From an uncultured Blautia sp. (lineage in GTDB: Bacteria; Bacillota; Clostridia; Lachnospirales; Lachnospiraceae), in assembly GCA_934426285.1 (NCBI GenBank), contig CAKRYE010000001.1, positions 11,727-75,726 of the forward strand: a stretch of DNA of 64,000 nt. Direction: 5' to 3'. Below the pieces are notes generated by a model, which was not told the origin of the DNA, did no database searches, and saw only the letters and a list, made by a program, of their open reading frames with translations. Within the stretch, counting starts at the first letter, position 1, and each line of letters opens with the position of its first letter. Position numbers and translations under genes: made by a program. Below, piece by piece: positions 34,850 through 43,930 of this stretch.

Positions 34850-37216
34850 TTATATTTGTTCAATCACATACTCTATATTCTGCATTCCGGGATATTCTCC
34901 CTGTCTTTCTCCGATTTCCAGTTTACCTTCTTTATCCTTCCATCTCAGCTTTGTGGTAGCATAAAAACCTTTCTCAAAATTATAATTATTTCCCTCATCC
35001 TCGTAGATCACAAACTCACAGTCTGCTCCGGGATAAACCATCAGCTTCACCGGTTCTGACGGAGCCTGATCTGCATAAGTCAATCCTTCTGCTGTGGGAA
35101 TAATACTTCCTGCCTTTACAAAAATCGGCATCCGGTCAATAGGTGCATCCACTACCACATACTGACCACCTGCATATTTCTCATTGGTCCAGTAATCATA
35201 CCAGTCCGCCCCTGCCGGCAGATAACATTTCCATTTCTTATCACCTTGAAGCTCCTTACTCTCCGGGCCATAATACATAGGCTCTGTTACCGGACAGATC
35301 AGAAGTGACGGACCAAACATAAACTCACTGCTGATCTCTGCCGCCTCCTTGTCCTCCGGAAAATCAAACAACAGACTTCTCATAATGGTGTCATCTTCAA
35401 AATGCACAGCTCCTGCCAGGGAATAAATATAAGGCATCAGATGATATCTCAGTTTAATAAATTTCTCGATCGCATCATAGAACATGGTTCCCCGGTCTCC
35501 AAAATTCCATATTTCCCTGGGCGTGTCCGTACCATGGGAACGGAACATAGGCAGGAAAGTCCCCATTTCCAGCCAACGGGTATAAAGCTCACAATAACCC
35601 TTATCCTTTACACCTTCATTGTATTTTCCCTGCCAGAACCATTTGGGCTCAGAATCATTGTTACATCCGCAGCCACGGTTCTGCCATTTGTCACCTACTG
35701 TAAAGAAAGCTCCAATGTCCAGAGTCCAATAGGGATAACCGCTAAGTCCCATATTCAGCCCTTCCACGATCTGCTTGCGGAAATTCTCCCAGTCAGCACA
35801 GGTATCTCCGGACCACAGCATAGCACTATATTTTTGCCCGGATGCATAACCGGAACGGGTCAGGTTCAACACACGCAGCTCCTCTGTAGTCTTTCTCTGA
35901 TTTTCATAAATCCCCCTGGCATGTACCAGCGCAAAGGCATTTGCCACAGCTGGATCCAGATATTTCTTGTGCTCTCCGCCAACCAGTTCATAACGTTCCC
36001 AGGGTTCCCTCTTTACAGCGCCACCCCAGTCCGGTCCGGAAAATGGTTCTGTGGAATCACACCACCAGGAATCAAAGCCTTTATCAAAAAGCCCTTCCTT
36101 CGCCTGTCTCCAGTAAATTTCTCTTGCCTCTTCATCAAAAGCATCATAGGTCGCATAATCATAGAGCAGATGTCCTGTGTCAAAAAACTCCTGATGGTTT
36201 TTGCCCCCTGCGTTCATATTCGGCCATACCGAAACCATACTATGGGCATGTAAACTGTGCAGCTCTTCCATACATTCCTTCAGATCCCCATAACGCCTGG
36301 GATCTACAATCTTCTCTCCCCAGTTCCCGGGTTCCCAGGTATTCCAATCCTGTACCACACAATCAATGGGAACTCCGATTTCACGATAATGCTTCACAAT
36401 ATCTACCAGCTCCCGTGCTGTATAATACTGCTCCTTGGACTGTACATAGCCATAGGACCATCTGGGCAGCATCTGTGCCTTACCTGTAAGATATCGATAT
36501 TCATGAATGATTTCATCCATAGTCTGCCCGCCCAGAAAATAATAATCAATCTGATCCACTGTATCCAGAAACAAATAGGATTCCCCTGCACTATCATTAA
36601 AAGTCATAAGAGAGCAACAGTCTATCAGTACTCCATAACCTTCTGTAGACACGAACATAGGCATGGGAATCCTCATATTGTGCTGATACAGATACTGGTC
36701 ATGTCCTCTGTAATTGTAAATTCCTTCCTCTGCCTGTCCCAGTCCGTGAATCCCCTCATCCTCCTTCCAGTCAAAAAACAGTCTGGCTCTATATGCTGTC
36801 CTGTCCTTCTCCGGCCGTAGATTCTGGATAAAATTTCTCTCACCGTCCACAGTTTTTACACGATTGATCACCGGTTTCTCACCACCGGTTGTATAACGCA
36901 CTACATCAATTTCTGTCAGGTCTGCATGGCTCTGCTCCAGCCATACACTTCCATCCGGGTGCTTCCAGCATACTGCCCCCGTATATCTGCTGATTTCCAC
37001 CATTACCTTTGCAGTACGCAGTATCACCCTTTCTCCGGACTCTTCTGCCTGGAAATCCACAGCAGGATATTCCTTTTTCTCAATGATCAGAGAATTATTC
37101 TCCCCGCTGATCTCCCTCTTTGAGATCACACAGCGGATGATTTCCTCTGTTACCGGAATCAGGCGGTAATTCATCCCTGCTGCCTGAAATTCCACATAAT
37201 CTTTCCCTTTATTCAT
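34850..37216 (-). CDS. glycoside hydrolase family 31 (alpha-glucosidase/alpha-xylosidase type)
   Basis: The 788-residue protein has an N-terminal beta domain (1-245), the (beta/alpha)8 barrel (about 250-600), and C-terminal beta domains. The nucleophile is Asp387 (WWCDSTEPF) and the acid/base Asp471 (LWSGDTCADW); RSHGTDTPREIW at 559-570 is the conserved sugar-binding loop. There is no signal peptide, so it acts in the cytoplasm on imported oligosaccharide. The WWCDSTEP form groups with xylosidase/glucosidase-like members of mixed specificity. It lies next to the importer and its regulators and 226 bp below an AraC gene in the same direction. Confidence 0.9.
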   Translation of the reverse strand: MNKGKDYVEFQAAGMNYRLIPVTEEIIRCVISKREISGENNSLIIEKKEYPAVDFQAEESGERVILRTAKVMVEISRYTGAVCWKHPDGSVWLEQSHADLTEIDVVRYTTGGEKPVINRVKTVDGERNFIQNLRPEKDRTAYRARLFFDWKEDEGIHGLGQAEEGIYNYRGHDQYLYQHNMRIPMPMFVSTEGYGVLIDCCSLMTFNDSAGESYLFLDTVDQIDYYFLGGQTMDEIIHEYRYLTGKAQMLPRWSYGYVQSKEQYYTARELVDIVKHYREIGVPIDCVVQDWNTWEPGNWGEKIVDPRRYGDLKECMEELHSLHAHSMVSVWPNMNAGGKNHQEFFDTGHLLYDYATYDAFDEEAREIYWRQAKEGLFDKGFDSWWCDSTEPFSGPDWGGAVKREPWERYELVGGEHKKYLDPAVANAFALVHARGIYENQRKTTEELRVLNLTRSGYASGQKYSAMLWSGDTCADWENFRKQIVEGLNMGLSGYPYWTLDIGAFFTVGDKWQNRGCGCNNDSEPKWFWQGKYNEGVKDKGYCELYTRWLEMGTFLPMFRSHGTDTPREIWNFGDRGTMFYDAIEKFIKLRYHLMPYIYSLAGAVHFEDDTIMRSLLFDFPEDKEAAEISSEFMFGPSLLICPVTEPMYYGPESKELQGDKKWKCYLPAGADWYDYWTNEKYAGGQYVVVDAPIDRMPIFVKAGSIIPTAEGLTYADQAPSEPVKLMVYPGADCEFVIYEDEGNNYNFEKGFYATTKLRWKDKEGKLEIGERQGEYPGMQNIEYVIEQI

Positions 37217-37442
37217 GATTACTTTTCCCTTCTTTTACATTATATATTTTCACTATTCCAAATATCTGCTCCACAATTTTGGTCCAGCTGCTGTATAACA
37301 TAATCACCAACATACTATCATTTTCATAAAAAAACTGCCGTATTTAAAGTCATGCTGTCTGCCATTGCTTATACAATGCCATCCTGCCTTAACTTTAACA
37401 CGCCAGTCTTTCCACCGTCTATGACATTTCTGTCACACAATT

Positions 37443-38312
37443 TTAACTATTTTTACCTCTATTTTCCTTGGGCGAGGTACCCATATGTTTTTTGTATAAT
37501 CTGTAAAAATTAGAGATATTATTAAATCCACATTCCATGGCAATCTCTGTCACATTTTTTTCCGAATTTTTCAGAAGCTCTCTGGCATGACTCAAACGCA
37601 GTCTGGTCACATAATCACTGAACCCTATATTTGTCACCTTCCGAAAATAAGTAGAAAAATAATTCGGACTCATATACACCGAGGCAGCCACCTCTTCCAG
37701 TGTCAGCTTGTTACAGTAATGCTCCTCAATATATGTAAATGCCTGCTCCAGCCTCTTCATTGCATTTTTCTTTTCCTTAAGCATGGCATCGGATTTAGAT
37801 TCATCCTGATACGCCCGAATCAGCATAGTCATGATCCGAAGTACATTCGCTTTGATCATAAGCTGATATCCTACTTTACGTTCTTTCCATTCCTGATAAA
37901 TCTCATGTATGCCCCCACGTATTTCCGGGTTCACCGCCTCTTCTCTGCCAATTCGGTTTTTAAAATTACTTCCACGCTCTACAAAAGGCTTCAGATATTC
38001 TGTATCAAACATGTTGATTTTCTCAGCTACAAACTCCGGAGAAAAAATCATAACCAGAAGCTTCATGTCTGCTCCCAGCAGCTTCCATCCATGGGGTTCC
38101 ACATTATTAAAAATAATGATATCCCCCTCTGTCATGGTGTACTCCTGCCCGTTGACAAAATAATTTCCCTTTCCCTCCATCACACAGGTAATCTCAAAAT
38201 AGCTATGCCAATGCCAGGTTCCCGGCCTGCTGTTCTCCGGTGTCAATCTCACCTCTGAAATCTGAAAAGGAAAATTTTTATCCAACGGAATGTTGTCTCT
38301 CTCCAGCTTCAT
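37443..38312 (-). CDS. AraC-family transcriptional regulator with cupin sensor domain
   Basis: The 289-residue protein has an N-terminal cupin fold (about 15-150; HWHSYFEITCVMEGKGNYFVNGQEY) for ligand binding and the AraC double helix-turn-helix at about 185-285 (LTLEEVAASVYMSPNYFSTYFRKV). It probably responds to a sugar. GH31 lies downstream in the same direction, so control of GH31 is plausible. A TGACA-N4-TGTCA palindrome (37422-37435) sits just past its end, in front of GH31. Confidence 0.9.
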   Translation of the reverse strand: MKLERDNIPLDKNFPFQISEVRLTPENSRPGTWHWHSYFEITCVMEGKGNYFVNGQEYTMTEGDIIIFNNVEPHGWKLLGADMKLLVMIFSPEFVAEKINMFDTEYLKPFVERGSNFKNRIGREEAVNPEIRGGIHEIYQEWKERKVGYQLMIKANVLRIMTMLIRAYQDESKSDAMLKEKKNAMKRLEQAFTYIEEHYCNKLTLEEVAASVYMSPNYFSTYFRKVTNIGFSDYVTRLRLSHARELLKNSEKNVTEIAMECGFNNISNFYRLYKKHMGTSPKENRGKNS

Positions 38313-38449
38313 GTTACACCTCCTGCAAAAAACTGATGCCTACAGTATAACATTTATTACCCATTATTGTAAAATAACTTAACTCATGATTGGTTTGAAG
38401 TTATGGCACTGCTATTGGAAGTGTAATTTTGGTAGAGACATTTTTCTTT

Positions 38450-38662
38450 TTGTTGCAATATTTACATATATATGGTACTTTTTCTCTGTAATCTGTATCT
38501 TTATTTCATTACGGATTCCTTTTACTGTTATGACATTCTGTAGCTTTGTAAAGGGAGTACCACGAGAGATTGATGCTGGTCGTATTGCCAATGTTAATCT
38601 TTTTTATAATTCTTCAAAAACATATTATTGCCGGTATGACAGCCGGTGCTGTGAAAGGATAA
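38450..38662 (+). pseudogene. relic of a MalG-type sugar ABC permease gene
   Basis: Two pieces of one family remain. Around 38495-38575 the frame reads SLRIPFTVMTFCSFVKGVPREID, the start of the permease EAA loop. After a change of frame, 38594-38662 reads PMLIFFIILQKHIIAGMTAG then AVKG and stop, the typical C-terminus (compare GGMTSGAVKE in the intact permease at 28749). The roughly 60 residues that should lie between are missing, so an internal deletion with frameshift has occurred; most of the 5' part is also gone or unrecognisable. It ends 12 bp before the Gfo/Idh gene. Confidence 0.75.
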
Positions 38663-38673
38663 GGTGAAAACAG

Positions 38674-39744
38674 ATGAAAGCAAATTATATGGTTATTGGA
38701 TATGGTTGGAGAGCCGATTTTTATTACCGGATTGCAAAACTTTTACCAGAACAGTTTTCAATATGTGCCGGTGTATTACGTACAGAAGCTCGTGCAAAAG
38801 AAGTTGCATTAAAGGAACATATTTTTACTACCGTTGATTTAGATGAAGCACTTTCTCAAAAGCCAGATTTTGCAGTTCTCTGCGTTCCACGGGAAATTGC
38901 AAAGGATTATCTCGTACAATTAATGGAAAAGGGAATTCCTGTACTCTGCGAAACACCTCCTGGAAAAAATGTCGCAGAATTAAATGAATTATGGACATTG
39001 TCCCAAAAATATAATGGTCGTGTACAAATCGTAGAGCAATATTTCCTCCAGCCTTATTACGCAAGTATATTAGATATTATCAGGCAGGGTTATTTAGGCA
39101 CAACCTCCAGCGTTATGTTATCTGCACTTCACGGATATCATGCAGTTAGCATATTCCGAAAATTTCTCGGTATTAAATACGAAAATTGTATCATTCAGGG
39201 AAAAAAATTCTGGTCAGAAGTAACTGCTACCAATGGTCGAAATGGTTTTGACGAAAGTGGAACTATTATTCAGGAAGACAGAGACTGGGCTTTTATGCAA
39301 TTTGAAAATGGAAAAAACGCCTTTTTAGATTTTGAAGGTGAACAGTATTTTTCTCAAATTCGTACAAGGCGTTGGAATGTTCGGGGTGTTCGAGGTGAAA
39401 TTAATGACAATACTGTAAGATTTCTGAATGCATCCAATCAACCAATAGAACAATCTCTCCAAAGAGTAGACGTAGGCATAAATAACAATAGCGAATGGGC
39501 ACATAAGGGAATTCTATTTTTAGATAAACAAGTTTATCAAAATCCTTTTTACCCCGCAAGAATGAACGATGATGAAATTGCCGTAGCGTCTTGCCTTGCA
39601 TGTATGAAAAACTTCACAGAAAACGGAACAGAATTTTATTCATTACGCGAAGCACTTCAGGATACTTATTTATCTTTTATGCTTGAGCAGGCAATTGAAA
39701 GCGAAAAAACAGTAAAAACAGAAACACAGCCCTGGGGCTTTTAA
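38674..39744 (+). CDS. Gfo/Idh/MocA family oxidoreductase
   Basis: The 356-residue protein has an N-terminal Rossmann domain with a slightly altered motif (MVIGYGWRADFYYRIA), the catalytic-region CETPPGKN (Thr in place of the usual Lys of EKP), and a C-terminal substrate domain. These NAD(P) enzymes act on sugars and sugar acids. The gene is more AT-rich than its neighbours and follows the ABC permease relic, so it was probably the tail gene of an acquired sugar-transport operon. A terminator follows at 39823. Substrate unknown. Confidence 0.82.
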   Translation: MKANYMVIGYGWRADFYYRIAKLLPEQFSICAGVLRTEARAKEVALKEHIFTTVDLDEALSQKPDFAVLCVPREIAKDYLVQLMEKGIPVLCETPPGKNVAELNELWTLSQKYNGRVQIVEQYFLQPYYASILDIIRQGYLGTTSSVMLSALHGYHAVSIFRKFLGIKYENCIIQGKKFWSEVTATNGRNGFDESGTIIQEDRDWAFMQFENGKNAFLDFEGEQYFSQIRTRRWNVRGVRGEINDNTVRFLNASNQPIEQSLQRVDVGINNNSEWAHKGILFLDKQVYQNPFYPARMNDDEIAVASCLACMKNFTENGTEFYSLREALQDTYLSFMLEQAIESEKTVKTETQPWGF

Positions 39745-39822
39745 GAATCACTAAAGTAACAAGAATGTGACGCGCAGTTATTCAATAAAAATTGATTAAT
39801 AAAAATATTTTTTTATTCAACT

Positions 39823-39865
39823 AAAAAATCGCAGAACAATATTTTCAAGTCCTGCGATTTTTTAT
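39823..39865 (+). terminator. terminator of the Gfo/Idh gene
   Basis: AAAAATCGCAG (about 39824-39834) pairs with CTGCGATTTTT (about 39852-39862), followed by T's. It may also serve the opposing methyltransferase gene. Confidence 0.82.
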
Positions 39866-39937
39866 ATATTTGAATTTTGGGATTCAACAAATTTGATATA
39901 TTTTACATCTGTGAATCTTTAAGCAATCACCGCATTT

Positions 39938-42805
39938 CTATCTCCCCAGTGATTCCACAAAGGTTCCTTTTACATCACTCCAGTTACGTTCTGCATAGTC
40001 AAGAAGATATACAGCCTGCTCCATGGACATTTCCGGGAACAGAAGGAAGAGACTGTGAGATCCATACTTCTTTACAATTCGGTCTACATTGCGGATCCAG
40101 TCCTCAAACTCACCGGAATAGACTTTTACCCAGATAGACTTTCCTGCTGCAATTGCCTTATCATAGATCACATCCCAATCCGGAAGTGTTCCGTCAGGAC
40201 CTGCATCTCCACTGGTCCACTGAAGCGCATCAATTCCCTCAATCTCCATCAATGCATCCATATGCTTGATCGCAGCCGGTCCATCCAGATGGTACAGCAC
40301 ATGATCTACATTCTCAGACTGAGTACGCAGGGATGGCTGGATATATTTCCGGAAATCCTCCGGTGACATCATGGCAGAGAAGTCACACTGCAGCTTCACA
40401 GTTCTGCCAGGTCCCCAGATTTGGAATACTGTATATGCATTTCCGCCCTCCTCATCCTTGATAACATCATAGAATCTGTCATAATAATCATAATAAATAT
40501 CTGTAACTTCCTGGATTCTCTCTCCGATCATATCCGGTTCATCCAGCAAATCAAAGAGAATATCCTGCGCACCTCGCAGAGATGCCAGCACATCAATATT
40601 TTCCATCAGGTCAGGCATATCTACAAAGAAATCATTTCCAGCCAAAGCCTTACAGTCCTTTGCCAGCTGAAGATGCTTTTTAAACCATTTGTTTTCCGGA
40701 TCAAAGGTAAGCTTCGGAACTCCGTCCCAGCTATCCAGGCACTTATTAAACCAAACAGTATCTTCCTTAAATCCAATCTCTGAACCAAGATAAGAAGCCA
40801 GCGAACCAGGTCCAAAGTCAATATTCAGGTTCGGGAAGCTTTCTCCCAGGAATGCATGAGTATCACAGAAATAGCGGTAACGATCAACAATACGCTGAGC
40901 ATTCTGATATTTATCCTCCATATCCTTCCACTTCAGTTCTTCCGGCATATTATAATATTTACCCTGACAGATCTGATCCAGATATCCACCCTCTACAGGA
41001 GTACCGTCTGAATACTGTTCTACCTCCGGACGTCTGGCAATTACACACATCAGTGGTCTTCCTGTATTTTTATGAGCCCAGTAATTACGGAATTTTTCTT
41101 TGGCTGCTTCCATATTTACCTTATATCCCTCACCAGGTTTTGGCATGGGAACTTTAGTGATATCAACTTCTTCTTTTACAAAATGTGGCTCCTCTGTCAC
41201 CGGTTTGCTGTTCCAGGTACCAGCTTCAGCTGTATCCTCTCCTGCCTCCGGATTCTCAGTCTGTGAAACAGTTTTTTCACTGTCCTGTGCCACACATTCA
41301 GGCTCTGCATCAAATTCACCTGCTGCAGCCCTTGCACAGAAACCGGACTCTGCATACTTCTTGGCCTGCTCTGCAGCAGACGCTGCATCCTCTGTATAGG
41401 CATCTGCCCCTATTTCATCTGCAAACTCCTGGCTGATAGGCGCACCGCCAACCATAATCTTAATACGATTTCTGAATGGCTGTTTCAGAAGTGCAGCCAC
41501 CGTATCACGCAGAGAGGGCATAGTCGTGGTAAGAAGAGCAGACAGTGCTACAATACTTGCCTCCTTGTGGGCATTTACCTCATCAATGAAAGTCTGGATC
41601 GGCACATCCACTCCCAGATCGATCACCTCAAATCCCGCACTCTCAAACATCATACCTACCAGGTTTTTACCAATATCATGGAGATCACCGGCTACAGTTC
41701 CAAGAATAATGGTACCAGCGCTTCCCGCCTCACCGGTTGCCAGATAAGGTTTCAATATCTCCACGCCTGCCTTCATAGCTCTGGCTGCTGCCAGCATCTG
41801 AGGTACAAAAATAATCTCCTTCTTAAAATTATCTCCAACTACCGCCATAGCACCGATCATGCCATCGTTCAGGATAGCTGTCGGATCACAGCCGGCATCA
41901 ATAGCTTCCTGTACTGCTTTTCCTATTTCCTTATTTTTTCCGTCCTGTGTCAGTTTAAAGACAGCCTGCATTTTCTCATCCATAGGAGAAGCCGGCGCTG
42001 TCTGTACCGTTTCTTCCACTGCCTTGGCATTAAATTTCTCAATATAATTCAGGCAATACTCATCACGCTCCAGCAGTGCATCTGTAGCATAAATCATACC
42101 GATCATATTTTTATTAGTCGGATCTACAATCGCACTGTCCATACCGGCATTCATGGCCAGAACCATAAAAGCCTGGTTAATATTTTTTCTTACCGGAAGG
42201 CCAAAAGAAATATTTGACAGTCCACTGGTGATATGGATTTCCGGATACTCATATTTAATTCGTCTGCAGCAGTCGGCAAATACAGTAAGCGCTGTCTGGT
42301 CTGTACCCAGAGTCACAACCAAAGGATCAATATGTAAACGGCTTGGTGCAATATGATACTGTTTTGCCTTTTCCATAATTCCGAAGAAAATTTTCATACG
42401 GCGTTCTACAGAATCCGGAATACCATCATTGTCACAGAGAAGCGCCACGCACTCCCAGTCTGTGTCTGCGATCACCGGAAAAATAGTGTCAATTTTATCT
42501 CCCTCCAGAGATACTGAGTTGATCAGTCCCGGCTTTTTACAAAAAGGAATTGCTGCCACACAGGATCTGGCACTTGGACTGTCAATACAGATTGGCGTAT
42601 CTGATACCTCCTGTACCAGATCAATCATCCATTTCAAAGTTTCTACTTCCACATCTTCTTCTACCGATGCACATACATCCAGAAATGTAGCTCCTGCTTC
42701 TGACTGCATTTTGGCTCTTTCTCTGATCAGATCCGCATCCTTCTCAGCAATAGCCTTTGCAACTGACGGAATTGATCCGTTCAGCTTTTCCCCAATAATA
42801 ATCAT
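39938..42805 (-). CDS. three-domain corrinoid methyltransferase (pterin-binding, B12, UroD)
   Basis: The 955-residue product joins three modules. Residues 1-265 are a pterin-binding methyltransferase barrel (IIGEKLNGS, CIDSPSA, GLSNISFGLP), the AcsE/MetH-type tetrahydrofolate side. Residues 275-490 are a corrinoid protein with helical cap and DLHDIGKN (374-381), His376 being the expected cobalt ligand. After an acidic linker (490-565), residues 566-955 are a UroD-superfamily methyltransferase (YHLDGPAAIKHMDAL). This should take a methyl group from a donor to the corrinoid and on to tetrahydrofolate. The start at 42805 follows GGAGGG; an open frame to 43015 lacks a site and crosses the lepB terminator. 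No cobalamin riboswitch is seen in the leader. The methyl donor is unknown. Confidence 0.85.
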   Translation of the reverse strand: MIIIGEKLNGSIPSVAKAIAEKDADLIRERAKMQSEAGATFLDVCASVEEDVEVETLKWMIDLVQEVSDTPICIDSPSARSCVAAIPFCKKPGLINSVSLEGDKIDTIFPVIADTDWECVALLCDNDGIPDSVERRMKIFFGIMEKAKQYHIAPSRLHIDPLVVTLGTDQTALTVFADCCRRIKYEYPEIHITSGLSNISFGLPVRKNINQAFMVLAMNAGMDSAIVDPTNKNMIGMIYATDALLERDEYCLNYIEKFNAKAVEETVQTAPASPMDEKMQAVFKLTQDGKNKEIGKAVQEAIDAGCDPTAILNDGMIGAMAVVGDNFKKEIIFVPQMLAAARAMKAGVEILKPYLATGEAGSAGTIILGTVAGDLHDIGKNLVGMMFESAGFEVIDLGVDVPIQTFIDEVNAHKEASIVALSALLTTTMPSLRDTVAALLKQPFRNRIKIMVGGAPISQEFADEIGADAYTEDAASAAEQAKKYAESGFCARAAAGEFDAEPECVAQDSEKTVSQTENPEAGEDTAEAGTWNSKPVTEEPHFVKEEVDITKVPMPKPGEGYKVNMEAAKEKFRNYWAHKNTGRPLMCVIARRPEVEQYSDGTPVEGGYLDQICQGKYYNMPEELKWKDMEDKYQNAQRIVDRYRYFCDTHAFLGESFPNLNIDFGPGSLASYLGSEIGFKEDTVWFNKCLDSWDGVPKLTFDPENKWFKKHLQLAKDCKALAGNDFFVDMPDLMENIDVLASLRGAQDILFDLLDEPDMIGERIQEVTDIYYDYYDRFYDVIKDEEGGNAYTVFQIWGPGRTVKLQCDFSAMMSPEDFRKYIQPSLRTQSENVDHVLYHLDGPAAIKHMDALMEIEGIDALQWTSGDAGPDGTLPDWDVIYDKAIAAGKSIWVKVYSGEFEDWIRNVDRIVKKYGSHSLFLLFPEMSMEQAVYLLDYAERNWSDVKGTFVESLGR

Positions 42806-42954
42806 GGCTTTTCCCTCCGCATATTTCATTGTCAAGGCAGATTCCGCATATCTGCCATTTACATTTAACTGATATTTGTATTTTAGCTTAGGAACAAGCC
42901 CCTGTTCTTCTCTTATTTTCTCTTTCATATATACTATCTTACTGTGAAAAAATT

Positions 42955-42994
42955 CACAGAAAAAAACTGCCGACAGATTTTCTCTTTCGACAGT
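42955..42994 (-). terminator. terminator of lepB
   Basis: On the minus strand AACTGTCG (42994-42987) and CGGCAGTT (42970-42963) pair and a T run follows. The remaining 42806-43040 gap holds a small TGTGAA/TTCACA repeat and a TATATA box near 42925, but no gene. Confidence 0.75.
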
Positions 42995-43040
42995 TCTCTT
43001 AATAATATTACTCATATAGCTATAATTTTTACAATTATCC

Positions 43041-43607
43041 TTATTTCACAGTTCCCATCTTATTCAGAGGCCAGTATCTCACAGCCACCTGTGCCTCAAT
43101 GGCATCCTTTTCCACAAAAGTATTTGTCCAGTATCTGGAATCCATACTGTGATTACGATTGTCCCCTAACATAAAATAGCAATCCTCAGGCACTGTATAG
43201 GGTCCAAAGCTGCCTTCCGGTGTTTCCGGACAAAAGCTGTCATCCAACGGCTCTTCAGAATCGTTAATATACACTTTACCATCTACGATATTAACAGTCT
43301 CACCTGGGAGCCCGATCACTCTTTTTACAAAAAGCTGTGAAGGATCATCCGGATATTTAAAAATCACAATATCAAATCTCTCCGGCTCCTTATTCTTATA
43401 TGCCAGTCGATTTCCAAATACTCTGTCACCTGTCATAATGGTCTGTTCCATGGAACCTGACGGCACTCTTGCATTAATATACACGAAATGTCCCAGCAGA
43501 AATGCGATTACAAAGACAACAAGAATAATCTTTGCATAATCCCAAATCTCCTTCCACACAGATTGTGCAGGCTGTTGTTCTTCCTGGTTTTTCTCCTCGT
43601 TTTCCAT
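43041..43607 (-). CDS. lepB: signal peptidase I
   Basis: The 188-residue protein has one N-terminal membrane helix (about 25-45) followed by the catalytic motifs: nucleophile Ser in PSGSMEQTI, general base Lys in KRVIGLPGE, and GDNRNHSMDSR. It cleaves signal peptides from Sec-exported proteins at the outer membrane face. The start at 43607 follows GGAGGTGAAAC; the open frame extends nine codons further. Several paralogues are common in this group. Confidence 0.93.
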   Translation of the reverse strand: MENEEKNQEEQQPAQSVWKEIWDYAKIILVVFVIAFLLGHFVYINARVPSGSMEQTIMTGDRVFGNRLAYKNKEPERFDIVIFKYPDDPSQLFVKRVIGLPGETVNIVDGKVYINDSEEPLDDSFCPETPEGSFGPYTVPEDCYFMLGDNRNHSMDSRYWTNTFVEKDAIEAQVAVRYWPLNKMGTVK

Positions 43608-43712
43608 TATCAGTTTCACCTCCAGAAAATTCATAACTGTTTATAGTTTAACACATTACAGCTGAAACTACTACTTAAAATTCTATAAATTTTCACAGTT
43701 TTCAGTACTTTA

Positions 43713-43739
43713 GTTACTGTTCACTCCGTTCACAGTAAC
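43713..43739. repeat. short palindromic repeat, copy 2
   Basis: The same 27-bp element as at 16545-16571 with one base changed. A degenerate half copy (CTCAGTAAC) follows at about 43764-43772, and an AACCGA/TCGGTT hairpin with AACTGC/GCAGTT inside lies at 43838-43866. The interval 43608-43870 has no gene; a weak lepB promoter (TTTCAG...TATAAA on the minus strand) is near 43640-43668. Confidence 0.7.
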
Positions 43740-43870
43740 GTACTTTATTCTTCGCTCCGTTCTCAGTAACTCGACAGGTATTCGACAAAAATCCTCATCA
43801 AGTGAATATTCGCAATCCGCTTTGCTACTTGCTCATAACCGAATAACTGCTCTGCAGTTTCGGTTAAAAA

Positions 43871-43908
43871 AAGGTACAGAATGTTTCACGTGAAACATTC
43901 TGTACCTT
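43871..43908 (-). terminator. 38-bp perfect palindrome, terminator of the aminotransferase gene
   Basis: The stretch is its own reverse complement over 38 bp and on the minus strand is followed by seven T's (43870-43864), 23 bp past the aminotransferase stop. Its centre is a perfect parS site (separate entry). Confidence 0.85.
43882..43897. other. parS: parS centromere-like site (ParB/Spo0J binding)
   Basis: TGTTTCACGTGAAACA matches the Bacillus parS consensus TGTTNCACGTGAAACA at every position. ParB bound here loads condensin and guides origin segregation; such sites cluster around the replication origin. It lies at the exact centre of the terminator palindrome. Only this one copy was seen in the window. 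Confidence 0.85.
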
Positions 43909-43930
43909 ACGCCATAAACAAACTTTTCTA

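Noticed and set aside
35402-36489. Long plus-strand frames within the GH31 gene
   Set aside because: Shadows of the intact GH31 coding strand; no family resemblance.
38386-38667. 93-residue open frame taken as a gene
   Set aside because: Its middle matches a permease fragment and its end is the out-of-frame reading of the permease C-terminus; better explained as a pseudogene.
42806-43040. Cobalamin riboswitch ahead of the corrinoid methyltransferase
   Set aside because: The leader after the lepB terminator is only about 150 nt and shows no B12-box-like conserved sequence.
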